From Verrucomicrobiota bacterium (GTDB taxonomy: Bacteria; Verrucomicrobiota; Verrucomicrobiia; Limisphaerales; J093): a stretch of DNA of 33,145 bases. The stretch is taken from NCBI GenBank assembly GCA_012517065.1, contig JAAYVR010000248.1, forward strand, positions 1-33,145. Reading direction: 5' to 3'. Every line of letters begins with the position of its first letter. The stretch's first letter is position 1. This document shows positions 1-7,740 of the stretch, piece after piece. The position numbers and the translations under genes are program-made. Below the pieces are notes generated by a model. The model was not told the origin of the DNA. It saw only the letters and a program-made list of their open reading frames with translations, and made no database searches.

Positions 1-130
1 ACATTTGTATTTCCGCCGGTGCGCATTGTTCAGAGCATCTACGGTGCGAAGCCGTAACCGGAAGAACCGTGTGCGGGAAAACCGCTCGCACGGGTCTGTG
101 GGGGAGCCGGTGGGAGACCACCGGCTCTAC
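1..130 (+). mobile_element. 3' end of a group II intron (domains V and VI), truncated by the window edge
   Basis: Bases 64-96 fold into a group II domain V shape. A 9-bp lower helix (64-72 with 88-96) has one A66.G94 mismatch and ends in a T.G pair. It is followed by a two-base bulge (T86, C87), a 4-bp GC upper helix (73-76 with 82-85) and a GAAAA loop. Directly after it, 104-113 pairs perfectly over 10 bp with 118-127 around a GAGA tetraloop, as expected for domain VI, and CTCTAC at 125-130 resembles an intron 3' end. The usual AGC catalytic triad would fall at 65-67, where I read AAC, and no bulged branch-point A is visible in domain VI, so this copy may be decayed. An 18-codon open frame ending in TAA at 55-57 could be the tail of the intron-encoded reverse transcriptase, but it is too short to identify. 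Confidence 0.62.
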
Positions 131-137
131 CCGGATC

Positions 138-291
138 AGCATCCGAAGGGTTCCGCCACAGACTTTGGCAACCGGGGATTGGGACAAGGGACAGTTTGCG
201 GGGCACGCAGCAAGTCGGGCACAAAACCAAAACAACGAGCCTGTCACCCTATTTTGGCCCACACTAAGACAACGAGCCTGTCACCCTATTT
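138..291 (+). repeat. Dispersed REP-like repeat, copy 1, with two identical 23-nt motifs
   Basis: Bases 138-254 align by eye, at roughly three bases in four, to the reverse complement of 24753-24869. The end of the unit carries the 23-mer beginning ACAACGAGCCTGTCACCC at 232-254, and the same 23-mer recurs exactly at 269-291. Short open frames here are interrupted and unlike any protein family, so I regard the stretch as noncoding. Motifs of this type (GTGTCTGTCCCC / GAGCCTGTCACC) recall REP elements mobilised by REP-associated tyrosine transposases. That link is inference, as no transposase gene is in the window. Confidence 0.75.
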
Positions 292-320
292 GCGTGTTTC
301 TAGACTGTGCGAGAGTGGCT

Positions 321-335
321 GGTGAGATTTCGGGG
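321..335 (-). repeat. Intergenic CCCGGAAATCTCACC-family repeat, copy 1
   Basis: GGTGAGATTTCGGGG is the reverse complement of the core found at 17740, 27694 and 31430. It lies 32 bases beyond the stop codon of the aldo/keto reductase gene. Like the 27743 copy, it is followed by GGCT and, some bases on, GCATG. Confidence 0.6.
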
Positions 336-366
336 CTAGAGATGCATGGGATTGCAGCAACAGGGG

Positions 367-1413
367 TTAAGCTGCGCCGTAGGGGCATCCAGGGAAAAGC
401 TGGTGCTGACGGTGGGGCACATTTGCCGCCATCGAATCCTCGCGGACAAAGATGGAGTCGCAGGTTTGGGCGAGGGCTTTCAACTCATCCAGCTCGGTTT
501 CAGTGGGTTCACGGTACGCCCTGCAGGCTTTGACTGCCTTGTCCAAGAGATCGATGAACGACGGTGGGATGCCGGCTGCGACTCCCGGCCGAGAAAGCGT
601 AAAACGCCATGCGAGGTTTACTTCGTGTTCTTCTTCGACAGATCGGTACCACCACTGGCGGGACCGGGGCGTGCTTTGCGGCCATGCGCCGCGGCTCATG
701 GTTTTGATGGCGATGACGGCGGCGCCTTTGCGGTCGGCTTCTTCAAGGACAGCCCGGCCGAAATCGCGTTTGTAGTATTCGACGAAGTTGATCGGGAACA
801 TGACGGTGTCGAAATCGAAGCTTTTGAGAGCTTCGAGGGCGGCTTTGGTGGAATGTGCGGAGAAACCGATGAACCTGATTTTGCCTTCCTCTTTTGCTTT
901 GATGAAAGTTTCCATTGCTCCGCCCGGGCCGAGCGCTTGTTTGACTTCGTCGATTCTGACGAGGTGGTGCAACTGGTAGAGGTCGAAGTGATCGGTCTTG
1001 AGGACGCGCAATGAGTTTTCCAATTCCTTTCTTGCGCCCTCTTTGTCGCGCATTTTGGTTTTGCAGGATAGAAAGATGCGGTCGCGGTCGATGCCTTGGA
1101 GTCCGACGCCCATTTTGGTTTCCGCCTCGCCGTTGCCGTAAGCGGGGGCTACGTCGAAATAATTGACTCCGTTATCGAAGGCTCTGTGGAGGCCTTCGGT
1201 GCCTGTTTTCTGGTCATAATGGACGAGGGCGAGGCCGGGGAATCCGACGACCGAGATTTGGCGGCCGGTACGTCCGAGGGTGCGTTTGGGTACGGGGGAT
1301 TCGGGTTTAGAGGGCTCGGGTGGGTTTTGGGCTGCGGGGGCGAGTTTGGGCAGTCCGACGACGAATACACCTGTGGCGCTGCCGACCGTTTTAAGAAAGG
1401 TCCTTCGTTTCAT
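367..1413 (-). CDS. Tat-exported aldo/keto reductase family protein
   Basis: 348 residues. The N-terminus MKRRTFLKTVGSATG is a twin-arginine signal (RRTFLK) followed by a hydrophobic stretch, so the protein is predicted to fold in the cytoplasm and be exported. The body is an aldo/keto reductase TIM barrel starting near residue 43 (RTLGRTG). The expected tetrad is visible: Asp87 and Tyr92 in VNYFDVAPAYG, Lys118 in SCKTK and His149 in LYQLHH. Family members use NAD(P)H to reduce carbonyls, but a Tat-exported member would need bound cofactor, so the physiological substrate is unknown. The tail after about residue 300 carries FPGCPYG rather than a ferredoxin domain. The gene is divergent from the pilus motor block. 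Start is ATG at 1413; no clear Shine-Dalgarno is seen. Confidence 0.9.
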   Translation of the reverse strand: MKRRTFLKTVGSATGVFVVGLPKLAPAAQNPPEPSKPESPVPKRTLGRTGRQISVVGFPGLALVHYDQKTGTEGLHRAFDNGVNYFDVAPAYGNGEAETKMGVGLQGIDRDRIFLSCKTKMRDKEGARKELENSLRVLKTDHFDLYQLHHLVRIDEVKQALGPGGAMETFIKAKEEGKIRFIGFSAHSTKAALEALKSFDFDTVMFPINFVEYYKRDFGRAVLEEADRKGAAVIAIKTMSRGAWPQSTPRSRQWWYRSVEEEHEVNLAWRFTLSRPGVAAGIPPSFIDLLDKAVKACRAYREPTETELDELKALAQTCDSIFVREDSMAANVPHRQHQLFPGCPYGAA

Positions 1414-1505
1414 TTTGCGCTATGTTTGGGATGAAAATAGGACTGGTTATAAGCAAAAGCAAGTTTGGCAACTCGGCATGAGGCTTGCTCAAAACTGATG
1501 TGTGA

Positions 1506-1523
1506 TTGTATTGTCAAATACAA
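1506..1523. promoter_or_regulatory. Inverted repeat in the divergent intergenic region, possible operator
   Basis: TTGTATT (1506-1512) and AATACAA (1517-1523) form a perfect 7-bp dyad around GTCA, in the 281-bp gap between the divergent aldo/keto reductase gene and the pilus motor block. The lower strand also reads TTGACA across its centre, but no convincing -10 lies at the right distance. A regulator site is possible; nothing identifies the protein that would bind it. Confidence 0.3.
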
Positions 1524-1694
1524 AAGGCGGGCGTGATTCGTCCGTCTGGTCTGAGTGGGTGCAGAGCAGAGTGGGATTTGATTGAGAGCAAAGATTGACG
1601 AACCGATGGAAGGCTGACAATGTTTGGGGTTGCGCCGCAAGAGTGCGCGGGGCGCAGCGATTTGTCGGCCGTACAACCATAGAACAGGACAAAA

Positions 1695-3401
1695 GTGGCA
1701 GCCAGAGACGATTATCTGTTGGACAGTCTGCTTGAGATGGGCTACGTGACCAACGAGCAGTTGGAGCCCATCCGTGCCGAAGCCGATTCGACGGGCGAGG
1801 GTGTTGTTGACACTCTTGTTGCGAAGGGGGTGATTTCGGCTGAGGTTGTGGCGCAGGCCAAGGCCACTCATTTCGGCACAGAGTTTATCCGGCTGAGCGA
1901 GATGCGGCTTCCTGACGATGTTATTGCCGCGGTGCCGAGGCACGTGGCCAAGCGGTATAGCGTCGTGCCCGTCCGGAAGGAAGAGGGGGGCATTGTTGTT
2001 GCGATGGTGGACCCGTCGGATTTGGACACGCTGGACGGTCTGCAACATTCGCTTGGGACTTCGGTGATACCGGCCGTTGCGAGCCCTGAAGACATCGAGG
2101 CGGCAATTGCCAAGTATTACGGTGTCAAGGAAGACTCGGTGAGCAAGATGATCCAGGACATCACCGAGGGTGAGGTTGATGTTGGGCAGATTACAGCGGT
2201 TGCGACTGACGATGGTTCGACCGTTGAGGCTGATGCTCCGATAATCAAGCTGGTCAACACGATGATCGTGGAGGCCTTCAAGATGCGCGCCTCGGATATT
2301 CATCTGGAACCGTTGGCGAAGCGGTTTCGGGTGCGGTACCGGATTGACGGGATGCTACACGAGATGAAGAGCCCGGCCAAACGGCTGCAGGCGCCCATCA
2401 TCAGCCGCATCAAGATCATGTCCAACATGTCAATCGCCGAACGCCGAATACCACAAGATGGACGCATTCAGGCGCAGGTTGGCGGCAAGACGATTGACCT
2501 GCGTGTTTCATGCATTCCAACGACCCACGGCGAAAGCATAGTGATGCGTCTTCTCGACAAGGAAGGGCTGCGTCTTGGTTTGCCTGAACTGGGCTTTTTC
2601 ACAGATGACCAACAGACGTTCGAGCGCATGATAGGTTTGCCGGACGGAATAATCCTGATCACGGGGCCGACCGGTTCGGGCAAGACTACTACGCTTTACG
2701 CGGTGTTGAATTTCATCAACCGACCTGACCGCAAGATTATTACCGTTGAGGACCCGGTTGAGTACGTGCTTTCCGGAATCAACCAGGTGCAGGTCAATGA
2801 AACGGTCGGTTTGACGTTTGCTGCGGCTCTGAGGTCAATGCTTCGCCAGGCGCCAAACGTGATCATGTTGGGTGAGATTCGCGACCTTGAGACTGCGACG
2901 ATCGCGATCAACGCCTCGTTGACTGGTCACCTTGTGTTCTCGACGGTGCACACCAACGACGCTCCGAGCGCTGTCACACGTTTGATTGATATCGGCGTCA
3001 AACCGTTTCTTGTGGCTTCCTCTTCGCGGTGCTTGATGGCGCAGCGGCTTGTTCGGAAAGTGTGCAAGCGTTGTGGACAGCCGTACACGCCGACTGAGCG
3101 CGAACTGAAGGCGCTGAAGATAGACGCTGCTCAGGCTGCTGGCGCGACTTTCCGGAAAGGCAAGGGGTGCCCCGAATGCAACAAGACTGGTTACAGGGGC
3201 CGTATGGGAATTTTCGAGATATTTGTTATCGATGATGAAGTGCGAAAACTGATTTACGACAAGGTTTCTTCGAGTGTTCTTCGCGCCAAGGCGCGCGAAT
3301 CCGGGATGCGAACCTTGCGTGAGGATGGGACGCGCAAAGTGCTGGCGGGTCTGACAACGCCCGACGAAGTGATTCGGGCGACGGCGATGGATGTGGATTG
3401 A
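1695..3401 (+). CDS. pilB: GspE/PilB-family secretion/pilus assembly ATPase, paralogue 1
   Basis: 568 residues. A MshEN-type N-terminal domain (about 1-145) is followed by the hexameric secretion ATPase core. Walker A GPTGSGKT is at 324-331, the Walker B/Asp-box region VIMLGEIRDLET around 389-400, the His-box TGHLVFSTVHTND around 410-422, and a zinc-binding four-cysteine element at C457, C460, C492 and C495. The family powers extension of type IV pili or type II pseudopili from the inner-membrane face. The segment before Walker B reads RQAPNVIMLGE, not the usual RQDPDxIxxGE found in the second paralogue at 4636. Start is GTG at 1695 behind AGGAC. The gene heads the co-directional block with pilT, a second pilB and pilC. 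A gspE assignment is equally possible because no pilins are nearby. Confidence 0.93.
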   Translation: MAARDDYLLDSLLEMGYVTNEQLEPIRAEADSTGEGVVDTLVAKGVISAEVVAQAKATHFGTEFIRLSEMRLPDDVIAAVPRHVAKRYSVVPVRKEEGGIVVAMVDPSDLDTLDGLQHSLGTSVIPAVASPEDIEAAIAKYYGVKEDSVSKMIQDITEGEVDVGQITAVATDDGSTVEADAPIIKLVNTMIVEAFKMRASDIHLEPLAKRFRVRYRIDGMLHEMKSPAKRLQAPIISRIKIMSNMSIAERRIPQDGRIQAQVGGKTIDLRVSCIPTTHGESIVMRLLDKEGLRLGLPELGFFTDDQQTFERMIGLPDGIILITGPTGSGKTTTLYAVLNFINRPDRKIITVEDPVEYVLSGINQVQVNETVGLTFAAALRSMLRQAPNVIMLGEIRDLETATIAINASLTGHLVFSTVHTNDAPSAVTRLIDIGVKPFLVASSSRCLMAQRLVRKVCKRCGQPYTPTERELKALKIDAAQAAGATFRKGKGCPECNKTGYRGRMGIFEIFVIDDEVRKLIYDKVSSSVLRAKARESGMRTLREDGTRKVLAGLTTPDEVIRATAMDVD

Positions 3402-3508
3402 TGAAAGGGATGCACTTTGGCAGGATTGCGTTTTGCGGCGCGTTTTGGGGACTGAGTTTGTTGCCCCCGGCCAGAAGCCTGTATCGTGGGTTTTCGCGTT
3501 GGTTTTAG
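3401..3508 (+). CDS. Possible coupled micro-ORF (35 residues), unproven
   Basis: The ATG at 3401-3403 overlaps the TGA stop of the upstream ATPase as TGATG, an arrangement typical of translational coupling. The frame stays open for 35 codons to TAG at 3506-3508. The peptide has a hydrophobic middle (IAFCGAFWGLSLLPP) and an arginine-rich end, and resembles no family I know. It fills most of an otherwise unusual 125-base gap before pilT. It may equally be chance. Confidence 0.15.
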   Translation: MKGMHFGRIAFCGAFWGLSLLPPARSLYRGFSRWF

Positions 3509-3526
3509 CTGTTATTGTGTTTTGCC

Positions 3527-4633
3527 ATGTCGTACTCGATGTCTGATTTGCTGCAACTGATGGTGCAGGAAGGAGCATCTGACCTTCACCTGCGGGTGGG
3601 CGTGCCGCCGGTGATCCGCCTGCACGGGATTCTTCACAGGGTTGAGGGGCCGCCATTGCGACCCGAGGACACCGAAGAACTGATGCGAACGATTACCTCG
3701 GAGGAAAACGTTCAGCAGGTCCGCGAACGCGGGACTGTGGACTTCGGTTTTGCGTTCGGAGAGTTGGCGCGGTTCCGCGTGAGTGTTTTCAAAGAGCGCG
3801 GGAATTTCGGCGTGGTTGCCCGGCAGATCCCGAACAAGATGATGACGCTGGAGCAGATCGGCCTGCCGCCGTCCGTGCGCGAATTGCTTTACAAGCCGCG
3901 TGGATTGGTTCTGGTTACTGGGCCGACCGGGTCGGGGAAGACGACCACACTTGCGTCGATGATCAACATCATAAATGAGGAACGCGACGACGCGCACATT
4001 GTTACCATCGAGGATCCGATCGAGTATTATCACAAGCACAAGAAGGCGATCATAACACAGCGCGAGGTGAACGTTGACGTTCCGAACTTTGCCGAGGCGC
4101 TGAGGCGTGTTTTGCGGCAGGACCCGGACGTGATTCTGGTGGGCGAGTTACGCGACCTGGAAACGATGGATGCGGCGATCACTGCTGCTGAAACCGGGCA
4201 CCTTGTCTTTGGGACCTTGCACACGACCGGCGCGGCCAAGACAATTGACCGTCTTGTGAACGCATTCCCGGTGACGCAGCAGGAGCAAATCCGGATTCAG
4301 CTTTCGACTGTTTTGCAGGCGGTTATTTCACAGTTGCTTTTGCCGAGATGCGACAAGCCGGGCCGGGTGGCCATATTTGAGATCATGATCAACACCCCGT
4401 CGATCAGCGCGCTCATACGCGACAACAAGACGTTTCGTATCCAGTCGGACATTCAAACCGGAGCAAAATACGGGATGGTCACGCTCGACAGCTTCTTGTT
4501 GGACAAGTACCAGGCGGGAATGATTTCCCAGGAAGAGGTTATTACGAAGGCCCAGGACCCGGTTTCGATATTGCAAAAACTGCAGGAACTTGAAGCGGGC
4601 AAAGCATTGGCTGAAGTTGAAGGTCGCAGGTAA
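3527..4633 (+). CDS. pilT: Type IV pilus twitching/retraction ATPase PilT
   Basis: 368 residues from ATG 3527 (an upstream TTG at 3515 is less likely; ATG 3539 is also possible). The [10 protein letters not shown]-terminal motif is characteristic of PilT. Walker A GPTGSGKT is at 132-139, the Asp/Walker B segment [13 protein letters not shown] at about 198-210, and the His box [12 protein letters not shown] near 223-234. The C-terminal [10 protein letters not shown] segment corresponds to the AIRNLIRE motif needed for retraction. It lacks the MshEN domain and zinc cysteines of the flanking PilB paralogues, as expected. PilT depolymerises pili, giving twitching motility and DNA uptake. Its presence argues that the block serves true type IV pili rather than only a type II secretion system. 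Its stop is 2 nt from the next start. Confidence 0.95.
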   Translation: MSYSMSDLLQLMVQEGASDLHLRVGVPPVIRLHGILHRVEGPPLRPEDTEELMRTITSEENVQQVRERGTVDFGFAFGELARFRVSVFKERGNFGVVARQIPNKMMTLEQIGLPPSVRELLYKPRGLVLVTGPTGSGKTTTLASMINIINEERDDAHIVTIEDPIEYYHKHKKAIITQREVNVDVPNFAEALRRVLRQDPDVILVGELRDLETMDAAITAAETGHLVFGTLHTTGAAKTIDRLVNAFPVTQQEQIRIQLSTVLQAVISQLLLPRCDKPGRVAIFEIMINTPSISALIRDNKTFRIQSDIQTGAKYGMVTLDSFLLDKYQAGMISQEEVITKAQDPVSILQKLQELEAGKALAEVEGRR

Positions 4634-4635
4634 TC

Positions 4636-6336
4636 ATGGCTGATATTTCATCAAATCCGTTGTTGGCTTTGATTCGCGAGCGCGGGTTGGCGGACGACAT
4701 GCAGCTCGAAGAAGTAATGGCAGAGCACGCTCGCACTGGCCGCCCGGTTGGCCAGATTCTGCTCGACTATGGAATAGTGGATACCGACACCCAGCTCCAG
4801 ATAATCGCGGAACATCTGGGGACGGAAGCGGTTACGATCAATGAGCTAGATCTGACCCCGGAAGTGATTGAGACAGTGCCGGCAGCCACAGCGCGAATGT
4901 ACCAGTGTTTGCCGGTGGCCGTCGAAGGCGGTGTGGTTAAGATTGCGCTGGTTGATCCGCTCAACCCGGCGGTGATCGATGAGCTGGGGTTCTCACTGGG
5001 CAAAGAAGTGCGCATTGTGGTTGCTGACCCCGCCCAGGTCGAGAAACTGATTCGGAAGTTTTATCCTGAGGACAGCGAGGGCGTTGGGGATTTGCTCAAG
5101 CAGCTTGGGGCGGATGAGGACATTGCCAAGGAGGTTGTCGAGGCTGAGGGCGGTTCGATAGACCTATCGAGCCTTGCCAATGAAGCTCCGATAATCAAAT
5201 TCGTGAACCTAGTGTTGTTCCAAGCGGTGCAGGATCGTGCAAGTGACATTCATTTCGAGCCGTTCGAAGACGAATTCAAGATTCGGTATCGTGTTGACGG
5301 TGCTTTGTACGAAATGACTCCGCCGCCGAAACATCTGGCTTTGCCGGTGACGTCGCGCATCAAGGTTATGGCCGATCTTGACATTTCGGAGCGGCGTTTG
5401 CCTCAGGACGGGCGCATATCGCTTACGATTGGGGGGCGCCAGGTTGACATGCGTGTTTCGACTTTGCCGACGCAATTTGGCGAGTCTGTGGTGCTTCGTG
5501 TTCTGGACCGGTCGGCCATGCAACTCGAGATGGAGAACCTCGGTTTTCCGAAGTTCATTTATGACTACATGGTTGAGGCGATCCAGCAGCCCAATGGCAT
5601 TATTATTGTTACCGGACCGACCGGCTGCGGCAAGACCACGACGCTTTACTCGTGTTTGAGGCGGATTAACACGATCGACTCGAAACTTTTGACGGTTGAA
5701 GACCCGGTCGAGTACGACATCGAAGGCATCATGCAGGTGCCGGTGCACGAGGCTGTTGGGATGACTTTTGCCAAGGCATTGCGCGCGTTTTTGCGGCAGG
5801 ACCCGGACATTATCATGGTGGGTGAAATGCGCGATTTGGAGACGGCGCAGGTGGCAATCCAGGCGTCATTGACCGGTCACTTGGTTATGACGACGCTTCA
5901 TACCAATGACGCCCCGGGAGCTGTCACGCGCATGATTGACATGGGCGTCGAACCGTTCCTGATTTCATCCACTCTTTTGGCGGTGTTGGCGCAACGGCTG
6001 GTCAGGATGATCTGCAAGCGGTGCCGGACGCCATTCGAGCCGACAGAGTCGCAGCTTGCGCTGCTGAATCTGTCTCCGCACGACGTTGGTGACAAGGTGT
6101 TTTACTATGGGCGTGGGTGCAAGGAATGCAACGATACCGGGTACCGCGGGCGAAAAGGAATCTTCGAGCTATTGCCGATCAGCGAGCCAATACGCATTTT
6201 GATAAACGAACGTTCACCCACGGCTGTGATAAGGCAGAAAGCGATTGAATTGGGAATGGTGACTCTGCGCGAAGACGGTTTGCGGTGCATTTTCGACGGC
6301 GATACCACCATTGAAGAAGTGCTGAAGTACACTTGA
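4636..6336 (+). CDS. GspE/PilB-family secretion/pilus assembly ATPase, paralogue 2
   Basis: 566 residues. An MshEN-like N-terminal domain (about 1-145, with [14 protein letters not shown]) is followed by the ATPase core. Walker A GPTGCGKT is at 327-334, [14 protein letters not shown] ends near 400, [15 protein letters not shown] lies at about 411-425, and the zinc cysteines are C460, C463, C495 and C498. It shares order and length with the gene at 1695 but is clearly divergent, so it is an old paralogue rather than a recent duplication. Two assembly ATPases on either side of pilT suggest either two alternative extension motors or one motor each for a pilus and a type II-like machine. Tight spacing (2 nt after pilT, 14 nt before pilC) supports co-transcription. 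Confidence 0.93.
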   Translation: MADISSNPLLALIRERGLADDMQLEEVMAEHARTGRPVGQILLDYGIVDTDTQLQIIAEHLGTEAVTINELDLTPEVIETVPAATARMYQCLPVAVEGGVVKIALVDPLNPAVIDELGFSLGKEVRIVVADPAQVEKLIRKFYPEDSEGVGDLLKQLGADEDIAKEVVEAEGGSIDLSSLANEAPIIKFVNLVLFQAVQDRASDIHFEPFEDEFKIRYRVDGALYEMTPPPKHLALPVTSRIKVMADLDISERRLPQDGRISLTIGGRQVDMRVSTLPTQFGESVVLRVLDRSAMQLEMENLGFPKFIYDYMVEAIQQPNGIIIVTGPTGCGKTTTLYSCLRRINTIDSKLLTVEDPVEYDIEGIMQVPVHEAVGMTFAKALRAFLRQDPDIIMVGEMRDLETAQVAIQASLTGHLVMTTLHTNDAPGAVTRMIDMGVEPFLISSTLLAVLAQRLVRMICKRCRTPFEPTESQLALLNLSPHDVGDKVFYYGRGCKECNDTGYRGRKGIFELLPISEPIRILINERSPTAVIRQKAIELGMVTLREDGLRCIFDGDTTIEEVLKYT

Positions 6337-6350
6337 TTTGGAGAAACCCT

Positions 6351-7706
6351 ATGCCGAAGTTCAATTACGTCGCGATGGATTCCCGTGGCAAAGAGACCAA
6401 GGGAACACTCGAAGTCGCCAATCAGAACGAAGCCATTACCCGCCTCAAGGAAATGGGGTTTTTCCCGACGAAAGTCGTTGAGGCGGAAAAGCCCAAGGAA
6501 AAAGGGGGCAAGAAAGGCAAACCCGCCCCGGCTGCTGGCGAGAGAAAGAAGGGCAAAGGGATCAACATCAACATCCCGTTCCTTGGAGGCAAGGTTGGAA
6601 CGAAGGTTATGACTGCTTTCACGCGGCAGCTTGCGACGTTGGTGGATGCAGGGTTGCCGTTGCTGCGTGGGATGCGGGTGCTCGAGCGTCAGGAACGCAA
6701 CCCCACGCTCAAGCAGATCATCGGTGAGATGGCTGTTGCGATTGAAGGCGGCAGTACTTTTTCGGAGGCGCTGGCGCAACATCCGAAAGTTTTCAACCGG
6801 CTCTATGTCAACATGGTCAAGGCGGGCGAGCTTGGCGGTGTTTTGGAAGTTGTCTTGAACCGCCTTGCCGAGTTCATGGAAAAAGCGCAGAAGATCAGGG
6901 GCAAAGTCAAGGCTGCTCTGTTCTATCCCGTGGCGGTGTTGACGGTGGCGACGGTGATTCTTGGTGTGTTGATGGTGTTTGTGGTGCCGCGGTTTCAGGC
7001 GATATTCTCCGACATGCTGGAGGGGGCCGCACTTCCGGGCTTTACGCGGGTTGTATTGGATATTGCAAATGCGATCAAGAGCAGAACCATCCTGCTGTTT
7101 GACGGGCCGCCGTACGTGCTTCCCGGGCCTGTGATTTGGATCATCGTGGGCATTATCGTGGCGTTCAAGCTGTTTGTAAGGTGGCGCAAGGGGCGTTGGT
7201 TATGGGACAAAGTGAAACTCAACATGCCTGTCTTCGGTCCTGTGATAAGCAAGGTTGCCATTGCGCGATTCACTCGGACGTTGGGCACGCTGGTCAGCAG
7301 CGGTGTTCCAATTCTTCAGGCGCTCACGATTGTAAAGGAGACGTCTGGCAACGTTGTCATTGGGGAGGCTGTGTCCCGCATTCATGAGAGCGTTAAAGAG
7401 GGCGATACGATTACCGCGCCGCTGGACGCGTCCAATATCTTCCCTCCGATGGTGGTGAGCATGGTGGACGTTGGTGAGCAGACCGGTGCGCTTCCGGAAA
7501 TGTTGATGAAGATCGCCGACACTTACGAGGAAGAGGTGGATAACGCGGTGTCGGCCATGACTTCGCTTCTGGAGCCGGTCATGATCGTTTTTCTGGCTGT
7601 GATTGTTGGTAGCATTGTAATTGCGTTGTTCCTGCCGTTGATAGACCTCATCAACCGCCTTGGCAGTGAGGGTGAGGGCAGCAAGTCGGAAGGCACTGCT
7701 GAATGA
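6351..7706 (+). CDS. pilC: PilC/GspF-family inner-membrane platform protein
   Basis: 451 residues from ATG 6351, preceded at a normal distance by GGAGAAA, one of the clearest ribosome sites in the window. An upstream in-frame TTG at 6333 is unlikely. It opens with KFNYVAMDSRGKE, typical of PilC, then a lysine-rich linker (about 46-75). Two T2SSF domains follow: the first around 90-212 (FTRQLATLVDAGLPLLRG, KAGELGG), the second around 300-425 (FTRTLGTLVSSGVPILQAL, VGEQTGALPEML). Hydrophobic spans near 195-220, 265-285 and 420-440 are transmembrane. The family forms the platform that couples PilB/PilT ATPases to pilin addition or removal. Confidence 0.94.
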   Translation: MPKFNYVAMDSRGKETKGTLEVANQNEAITRLKEMGFFPTKVVEAEKPKEKGGKKGKPAPAAGERKKGKGININIPFLGGKVGTKVMTAFTRQLATLVDAGLPLLRGMRVLERQERNPTLKQIIGEMAVAIEGGSTFSEALAQHPKVFNRLYVNMVKAGELGGVLEVVLNRLAEFMEKAQKIRGKVKAALFYPVAVLTVATVILGVLMVFVVPRFQAIFSDMLEGAALPGFTRVVLDIANAIKSRTILLFDGPPYVLPGPVIWIIVGIIVAFKLFVRWRKGRWLWDKVKLNMPVFGPVISKVAIARFTRTLGTLVSSGVPILQALTIVKETSGNVVIGEAVSRIHESVKEGDTITAPLDASNIFPPMVVSMVDVGEQTGALPEMLMKIADTYEEEVDNAVSAMTSLLEPVMIVFLAVIVGSIVIALFLPLIDLINRLGSEGEGSKSEGTAE

Positions 7707-7740
7707 CGTTACGGGTTCTACTCATTCGTACTCCATACAA

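Noticed and set aside
232-291. Two identical 23-mers suggesting a CRISPR-like repeat
   Set aside because: Only two tandem copies with a 14-base spacer, other copies are dispersed and inverted, and there are no cas genes.
5-533. Overlapping open frames on both strands at the left edge
   Set aside because: They run through intron domain V/VI and the dispersed repeat, and overlap the true aldo/keto reductase gene antisense.
346-1014. 222-codon open frame antisense to the aldo/keto reductase gene
   Set aside because: Shadow of a well-supported gene; its translation has no recognisable domain.
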